From Acholeplasmataceae bacterium (GTDB lineage: Bacteria; Bacillota_I; Bacilli_A; Acholeplasmatales; Acholeplasmataceae), in NCBI GenBank assembly GCA_003497445.1, contig DNNX01000081.1:1-10825 (forward strand): a stretch of DNA of 10,825 nucleotides, in the 5' to 3' direction. The notes under the pieces are model-generated. The model was not told where the DNA came from. It saw only the letters and a list, made by a program, of their open reading frames with translations, and did not search any database. How positions within the stretch are numbered: the stretch's first letter is position 1; each line of letters opens with the position of its first letter. Positions 6,909 through 10,825 of the stretch are shown here, piece after piece. The position numbers and the translations under genes are program-made.

Positions 6909-7624
6909 TGTTTACAAAAGTAATTAAGCATGAACTAAGAAATATTACAAGAGACCGTATGTATGCTTTTTTTGTCTTTTATGAAATCTTACTTATTGCA
7001 TTATCTTTATGGCTCATACCGTATTTACAAGATACTTCTGGTGATTTAGCGGTTCAAATCACATTTGTTGTATTGATACTTATGTCTGGTATTGTCTTTG
7101 GGGCGATTACTGGATTCACTTTACTTGATGATCAAGATGATGGCGTTTTGTTTTCATTGAAAGTAACACCGATCAATGTCAATGTCTATATCTTTTTAAA
7201 GCTATTGATGTCCTATATATTTTCAGTGATTGCAACCATCATTCTTGTAATCGCAACTGGATTACTCGATATGTTACCACTCATAGATATTTTCTTTATT
7301 ACATTGTTATCATCTTTTCAAGGACCCTTTATTGCCTTAGTAATGAATGCATTTTCTTCAAACAAAGTTGAAGGATTTGTCATTATGAAACTTACAGGCC
7401 TCACAATCATCGGTCCAATACTCGCACTTTTTTTAACAGATTGGACTGAACTTCTTATTGGTATATTTCCAGGATTTTGGACAGCACGCATCATGAGTAT
7501 TTCTATGCTTCCAATAGACTTCTTTTTAGGTCCATCATGGATATATTTTTCATTAGGTCTTATTATTAATGTAATCAGCATTTATTTGATTCATCGTTAT
7601 TTTAAGTTTAAACATCAATTATAG
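6908..7624 (+). CDS. ABC-2 type exporter, permease subunit 2
   Basis: A 238-residue membrane protein with about six hydrophobic segments. It begins MFTKVIKHELRNITRDRMY, typical of ABC-2 permeases, which start with a basic helix before the first membrane span. The loop LDDQDDGVLFSLKVTPINVN near residues 75-94 corresponds to the EKSENTMLSILVTP loop of permease 1, so the two are distant paralogues. The ATG at 6908 overlaps the previous stop (TAATG) and has AAAGGAAG about 9 bases upstream. The frame extends further upstream to 6812, but that part lies within permease 1. The heteromeric pairing with permease 1 is inferred from the operon. Confidence 0.86.
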   Translation: MFTKVIKHELRNITRDRMYAFFVFYEILLIALSLWLIPYLQDTSGDLAVQITFVVLILMSGIVFGAITGFTLLDDQDDGVLFSLKVTPINVNVYIFLKLLMSYIFSVIATIILVIATGLLDMLPLIDIFFITLLSSFQGPFIALVMNAFSSNKVEGFVIMKLTGLTIIGPILALFLTDWTELLIGIFPGFWTARIMSISMLPIDFFLGPSWIYFSLGLIINVISIYLIHRYFKFKHQL

Positions 7625-7637
7625 AAAGGAGCAACAC

Positions 7638-7832
7638 ATGGAATTTCTATCCATATTTTTAATGATTTATGGTGTTTTGGTTTTATATTTAACACTTTCT
7701 AAGGCGAATATATTATTTAGAAATCCTAAAATTAAAGTATTCCAAAAGTTACTTGGTGAAAAAGGTACTTATATTTTTTTACTTGTCTTTGGTTTAGCTG
7801 CTTTAGGTGTTGGAATCTATTTACAATTATAA
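7638..7832 (+). CDS. 64-residue two-helix membrane protein, last gene of the exporter operon
   Basis: A 64-residue protein with two hydrophobic segments (about residues 3-21 and 44-62) and a basic linker (RNPKIKVFQKLLGEKGTY). AAAGGAG lies about 8 bases before the ATG, and the gene begins 13 bases after permease 2, so it is surely translated with the exporter. The pattern helix, basic loop, LLGEKGT, helix rich in G and ending in GIY resembles small two-helix proteins of the Imm17 (immunity) type, but the match is from memory and weak. It could be an accessory subunit of the exporter, an immunity-like protein, or unrelated. A strong terminator follows 55 bases after its stop. Confidence 0.7.
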   Translation: MEFLSIFLMIYGVLVLYLTLSKANILFRNPKIKVFQKLLGEKGTYIFLLVFGLAALGVGIYLQL

Positions 7833-7887
7833 TGGATAGGTTTGATAGGTTTTCAAGTCTATTAAGACCCTCGTTTTGAGTGTATTT

Positions 7888-7917
7888 AAGGAGATGTTGA
7901 TATCATCTCCTTTTTTT
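7888..7917 (+). terminator. Rho-independent terminator of the exporter operon
   Basis: AAGGAGATG (7888-7896) pairs with CATCTCCTT (7904-7912) around a 7-base loop, followed by T residues to 7917. It has the strongest G/C stem among the terminators in the window. The bases 7833-7887 before it hold no gene that I can see. Confidence 0.92.
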
Positions 7918-7948
7918 ATACATAATTATAAAAAAAGAAAATTAACTT

Positions 7949-7974
7949 AAAAAAAAGACATGTATCCATGTCTT
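7949..7974 (-). terminator. Rho-independent terminator of the haem membrane protein unit
   Basis: On the minus strand, AAGACATG-GATA-CATGTCTT (7974-7955) begins within the stop codon of the preceding gene and runs into a T tract (7956-7949). It faces the exporter terminator, so the two operons converge here. Confidence 0.88.
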
Positions 7975-8608
7975 AGTTTTGAAGTTTTAATTGTGTTCTT
8001 TTAACAAGTGTTATTCTTACTTTTAATACAATATAAATCAGCGTGATCACATGGACAGGCCAAGAATTCATTTTAAAATAAATTTGCAAGGGATTGAGCC
8101 AAACATCATATCCAGTATGAACATATATGACGGCATAAGCAACATAACTTAGTTTATGTAACATGACCCATGAAGATGGTTTCATTTTTGCACGGACAAA
8201 TTTAAATGATGTTATGACTAAAGGCAACATAATCAAAGATGCTAAAATTCCTGTAGTATTATAGCCAGATAAAGCCTTATCAAGATTAGATAAACTATGT
8301 GGTAATAAATAAATGAACCCATAGAGTGCAAGATCACCACGCACAGGATCAATAACAGACCTAAAGAAATTTCCCTTTTTAAAAATACCTGCAAGTATTA
8401 CAAGTAAAAATAATGCAAAACTAAATTGCCCAGAAAAAACCGTCCACTCTAAAAATTGTCCACCAACAAAATATGATGTCAAACTAAGTGAAAATGCAAG
8501 TGCTAAAAATGCCCATTCATTTTTTTCAATGTATTTGCCGATAAAAACAATCGTCATATAGACAAATGGTAAGATGATAAATGCTAAATTACTTAAAATA
8601 AAATTCAT
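7973..8608 (-). CDS. MsrQ/ferric-reductase-like transmembrane haem protein
   Basis: A 211-residue membrane protein with six likely helices, the size of MsrQ (YedZ). Members of the ferric-reductase-like transmembrane superfamily bind b-type haem through histidines in the helices and pass electrons across the membrane. The expected layout is visible. R90-GDLALYGFIYLLPH contains H104 in the third helix region. W147-VMLHKLSYVAYAVIYVH contains H151 and H164, 13 residues apart as in MsrQ, and H186 lies in the last helix. No FAD or NAD binding domain is attached, and the partner oxidoreductase MsrP is not in the window. The gene starts 12 bases after the b5-domain lipoprotein and ends in a terminator, so the two form one operon. 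The ribosome binding site AAGAAAG is weak. MsrQ itself is not claimed; the partner here appears different. Confidence 0.78.
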   Translation of the reverse strand: MNFILSNLAFIILPFVYMTIVFIGKYIEKNEWAFLALAFSLSLTSYFVGGQFLEWTVFSGQFSFALFLLVILAGIFKKGNFFRSVIDPVRGDLALYGFIYLLPHSLSNLDKALSGYNTTGILASLIMLPLVITSFKFVRAKMKPSSWVMLHKLSYVAYAVIYVHTGYDVWLNPLQIYFKMNSWPVHVITLIYIVLKVRITLVKRTQLKLQN

Positions 8609-8620
8609 AGTTTACTTTCT

Positions 8621-9796
8621 TTAAGAAGTTTGTAAAAATGCGACAATCGGTAAGTTCGTTATATTAGAAGCACCGTGTGGTGCACCAGATGTTTGAAATA
8701 ATTGAGTAATGTCTTGACCTGCATAAAACGTGCCTCTGTGAACACCATTTGGCCAGTTAGGATTGCCAGTAACATCATATACCACACCATTGTATGCAAT
8801 GTATGCATTCGCGCCATCTTGCCCGTCATATTGCGCGAGTTCTTCAAGTGTAATATATATTTTTTCATAGATTGCAGTGATGGTAATATCTTCAGAAATG
8901 GTAGTTAAATCTCGATCCCAAGAAATAAATCGATACCCACCTTCACTTGGCGGGGTAGGAAATGTAAATGTTTCACCAATCTCTAGAGTTTCAGTTGTGA
9001 TAATTTTGTTATTAAGACCTCTAAAAGTGACAGTTACAGATAAATCGATACTTGGTGGTACTAAAACACCATCTAATATATGTACAACACCGTTATCTGC
9101 AATAATATCAGATTCTACGATTAGAACATCATTGATATAGACATCATCACCATCTACAGTAATCGTTAAAAACTCACCGGTTGTTGTTTCTATTTGTGAG
9201 TTGCCTGAACGTATGGCATCGATTAGTAATGTTTGCTCAACCATGTGATAGCGTAAAACATCAAATAAATCTACATCACCGAGTAGTTGTTCAAACCCTT
9301 CATTTGGATCAAAATTATCAGGAATCTCAAACCCTTCTGCCAACTCAAATGCCTCAAGTGATGGTAAAAAGACTGTTAAGTTTTCATACGATGAAAAATC
9401 AATGGATATTTGTCCACTGTACACTAAACTTGCAAGAGATTGATAGCCATTAATCGATGCAATCGTAGATAGCATGTCTTTTAAAGGTGTTTCAATGAGT
9501 CGACCAATTTTAGGGACTCGATCTAAATATGATTTGCCATGAGGGGAATTCAGTATTTCTTCTGACAAATCTTGACCAGCTTGAAACATGCCTTGATGGA
9601 TACCATCTCTCCAATAAGGATCATTGGTCACATCATAAATGTAACCATCTACAGCAATATATGCTTTTTTTCCGTTAGTACCGTCAAATGAAGAAAGTTC
9701 TTCGATTGTAAGCTCAATCATCTCTTCTTCAGGAGCAGTATTGTCAGTACAAGCAACTAAAGTAAGCACAGTTAAAATTGTTAGTAAAAATTTCAT
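8621..9796 (-). CDS. Lipoprotein with two cytochrome b5-like domains, a FAS1 domain and an InlB-type repeat
   Basis: A 391-residue surface lipoprotein. The signal peptide ends in LTLVAC (lipid-modified cysteine 16). Domain order: cytochrome b5-like domain 1 (about 28-101, TIEELSSFDGTNGKKAYIAV) with the likely haem-ligand histidines H67 (GIHQG) and H86 (SPHG). A FAS1 domain follows (103-248), with TVFLPSLEAF, LRYHMV and NGVVHILDGVLVPP. Next is an InlB/Flg_new-type repeat (about 253-312, GYRFISWDRDLTTISEDIT and ending TAIY). The last is cytochrome b5-like domain 2 (315-391) with H353 (GVHRG) and H374 (APHG). The two b5 domains are clear duplicates. The start at 9796 has GAGGAG upstream and gives a proper signal peptide; the in-frame ATG at 9829 was rejected. 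It is the first gene of an operon with the membrane haem protein. Electron transfer at the cell surface is inferred; sterol or porphyrin binding is the alternative. Confidence 0.86.
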   Translation of the reverse strand: MKFLLTILTVLTLVACTDNTAPEEEMIELTIEELSSFDGTNGKKAYIAVDGYIYDVTNDPYWRDGIHQGMFQAGQDLSEEILNSPHGKSYLDRVPKIGRLIETPLKDMLSTIASINGYQSLASLVYSGQISIDFSSYENLTVFLPSLEAFELAEGFEIPDNFDPNEGFEQLLGDVDLFDVLRYHMVEQTLLIDAIRSGNSQIETTTGEFLTITVDGDDVYINDVLIVESDIIADNGVVHILDGVLVPPSIDLSVTVTFRGLNNKIITTETLEIGETFTFPTPPSEGGYRFISWDRDLTTISEDITITAIYEKIYITLEELAQYDGQDGANAYIAYNGVVYDVTGNPNWPNGVHRGTFYAGQDITQLFQTSGAPHGASNITNLPIVAFLQTS

Positions 9797-9827
9797 AGTT
9801 TCTCCTCTTATAATAACTATATCATAC

Positions 9828-9857
9828 AAAAAAAAGACATCTTGTATGGATGTCTTT
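9828..9857 (-). terminator. Rho-independent terminator of the chromate-transporter gene
   Basis: On the minus strand, AAAGACATC-CATACAA-GATGTCTTT (9857-9833) is followed by a T run to 9828. It lies 28 bases after the stop of the CHR-family gene and 31 bases before the lipoprotein ATG. The lipoprotein promoter must therefore lie in or just after it; a TATGAT at 9826-9821 is a possible -10 without a good -35. Confidence 0.85.
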
Positions 9858-9885
9858 AAATATCATTTTTTGTAAGAATATGTGA

Positions 9886-10825
9886 TTAGATGATTGTAAC
9901 AATGATACCAATGACTGCACTGATAAAAATTAACTTTGTGGGTGTCAGAAACTTATATATTAAAGCAATAAACGCAATTAGACTTACAACATATTTCCAT
10001 AAGGTCACCTCAAAAGAAAGTCCCAACTGAATTACAACTGAAATCATGAGTGCAATCGCAGCATAATTGATTGCATTTAAGATATACCGAAACCAGGAAA
10101 CATCTCTTAAGTACTTGAAACCATTATAAAAAAATGTGATTAACAAGAAGCCTGGTAAAAAGATGCCAATTGCTCCAACAAGACCACCTAAAATATTTCC
10201 ACTGAGGACATATCCTAAAAATCCTGCGGTTGTAAATACCGGTCCAGGCGTAATTTGTCCTACTGCAACGCCATCAAGCATTTGTTGAAACGTCAAATAA
10301 CCTGGTTCAACAAATAAGGTATCCAAATAACTCGTTAGTACGTATCCACTACCATACAAAGTCGCACCTATTTGAAAAAAAAGCAAAAAGATTAAAAGAA
10401 TACTCATGCCTTCTTTCATTTGAGTTTTTCTAAAGAAGAATTGATAAAGAAAGGCACTCAATCCAATAATCAAAAAGACAAAAACTTGGTTTACAAAAAA
10501 GCTTAATATTAAAGCAAACAAAATATAGAAAATAGCATTAAAACTTTTAATGACTTTTTTGCTTAATTGGTAAACCGCAAACATAATAATACTTACGACC
10601 ACTGGACCTATGACATCCAACATGCTTTGAACAATCACTAAATTACCAAACTGAAGATATAAAAATGCGAGCGTTAAAACAAGTATAAGCGCTGGTAAAA
10701 TAAAAGCAATGCCAGCAACCCATAACCCTAATTTACCGCCTCTGTGACGACCAATAAGTAACGCTAACTCTGTAGAACTTGGTCCTGGAATAACAGAAGA
10801 TAAACTCATCAGATCTAAAAAATGC
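9886..10825 (-). CDS. chrA: Chromate transporter (CHR) family protein, N-terminus outside the window
   Basis: An inner-membrane transporter of the long-chain CHR type, with two homologous halves. The first half shows VIPGPSSTELALLIGRHRGG followed by GLWVAGIAFILPA. The second half repeats it as VAVGQITPGPVFTTAGFLGY, then GAIGIFLPGFLL. About ten hydrophobic segments are visible. The frame stays open to the window edge: codons before the ATG at 10809 read H-F-L-D-L, which continues the family sequence, so that ATG is internal. The missing part, roughly 40-60 residues in this family, should contain the first FGGP motif. Some members export chromate in exchange for sulfate, others have unknown substrates; function here is not proven. 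A terminator follows at 9857-9828. Confidence 0.87.
   Translation of the reverse strand, partial: HFLDLMSLSSVIPGPSSTELALLIGRHRGGKLGLWVAGIAFILPALILVLTLAFLYLQFGNLVIVQSMLDVIGPVVVSIIMFAVYQLSKKVIKSFNAIFYILFALILSFFVNQVFVFLIIGLSAFLYQFFFRKTQMKEGMSILLIFLLFFQIGATLYGSGYVLTSYLDTLFVEPGYLTFQQMLDGVAVGQITPGPVFTTAGFLGYVLSGNILGGLVGAIGIFLPGFLLITFFYNGFKYLRDVSWFRYILNAINYAAIALMISVVIQLGLSFEVTLWKYVVSLIAFIALIYKFLTPTKLIFISAVIGIIVTII

Noticed and set aside
7833..7887. Possible gene or RNA between the 64-residue protein and the terminator
   Set aside because: Only 55 bases with short weak inverted repeats (GTCT/AGAC, CTC/GAG) and no coding potential; best seen as the 3' untranslated part of the operon.
8702..9453. Several plus-strand open frames opposite the b5-FAS1 lipoprotein
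   Set aside because: They are antisense to a clearly coding gene with strong domain motifs, and none has a convincing start or family resemblance.
1..10825. CRISPR array, insertion sequence, tRNA or rRNA genes
   Set aside because: No regularly spaced repeats, transposase sequence, terminal inverted repeats, cloverleaf or rRNA-like sequence were seen on reading both strands.

Overview
This AT-rich window reads as bacterial and most likely comes from a wall-less Firmicutes relative of the Acholeplasma type. Lipoprotein signals with a lipobox cysteine, strong AAGGAGG-type ribosome binding sites, T-rich hairpin terminators and very A/T-biased codons all fit. TGA is used as a stop (nusB, potC, potA) and tryptophan is TGG, so the standard code applies; this argues against Mycoplasma and Spiroplasma. 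The genus assignment is inference.

Layout, left to right. (1) Positions 1-504, minus strand: nusB followed by the 5' end of xseA with a 4-base overlap. (2) Positions 544-4637, minus strand: a complete polyamine-uptake operon potA-potB-potC-potD with its own consensus promoter and terminator. potD is interrupted by an in-frame TAA two thirds of the way through, so the substrate-binding lipoprotein is probably truncated. (3) Positions 4611-4659: a compact divergent control region with back-to-back promoters whose -35 boxes overlap, and a perfect 8-1-8 palindrome over the pot -10/spacer. (4) Positions 4702-5212, plus strand: a small membrane protein with a GCTSC motif, followed by a terminator. 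(5) Positions 5312-7917, plus strand: a tightly packed ABC-2 type exporter operon (ATPase, two different permeases, a 64-residue membrane protein) ending at a terminator. (6) Positions 7949-9796, minus strand: a self-contained two-gene unit. It encodes a surface lipoprotein with two cytochrome b5-like domains around a FAS1 domain and an InlB-type repeat, and a six-helix MsrQ/ferric-reductase-like haem membrane protein. (7) Positions 9828-10825, minus strand: most of a chromate-transporter (CHR) family protein, cut by the window edge.

The item most worth pursuing is unit (6). Membrane protein and lipoprotein together look like an electron path from membrane haem to the cell surface, or a haem/sterol-handling pair. 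Acholeplasma-type organisms are classically described as lacking cytochromes. The second item is the broken potD at the end of an otherwise intact transporter operon. No tRNA, rRNA, CRISPR array or insertion sequence was seen, and no gene-free stretch exceeds 300 bases.
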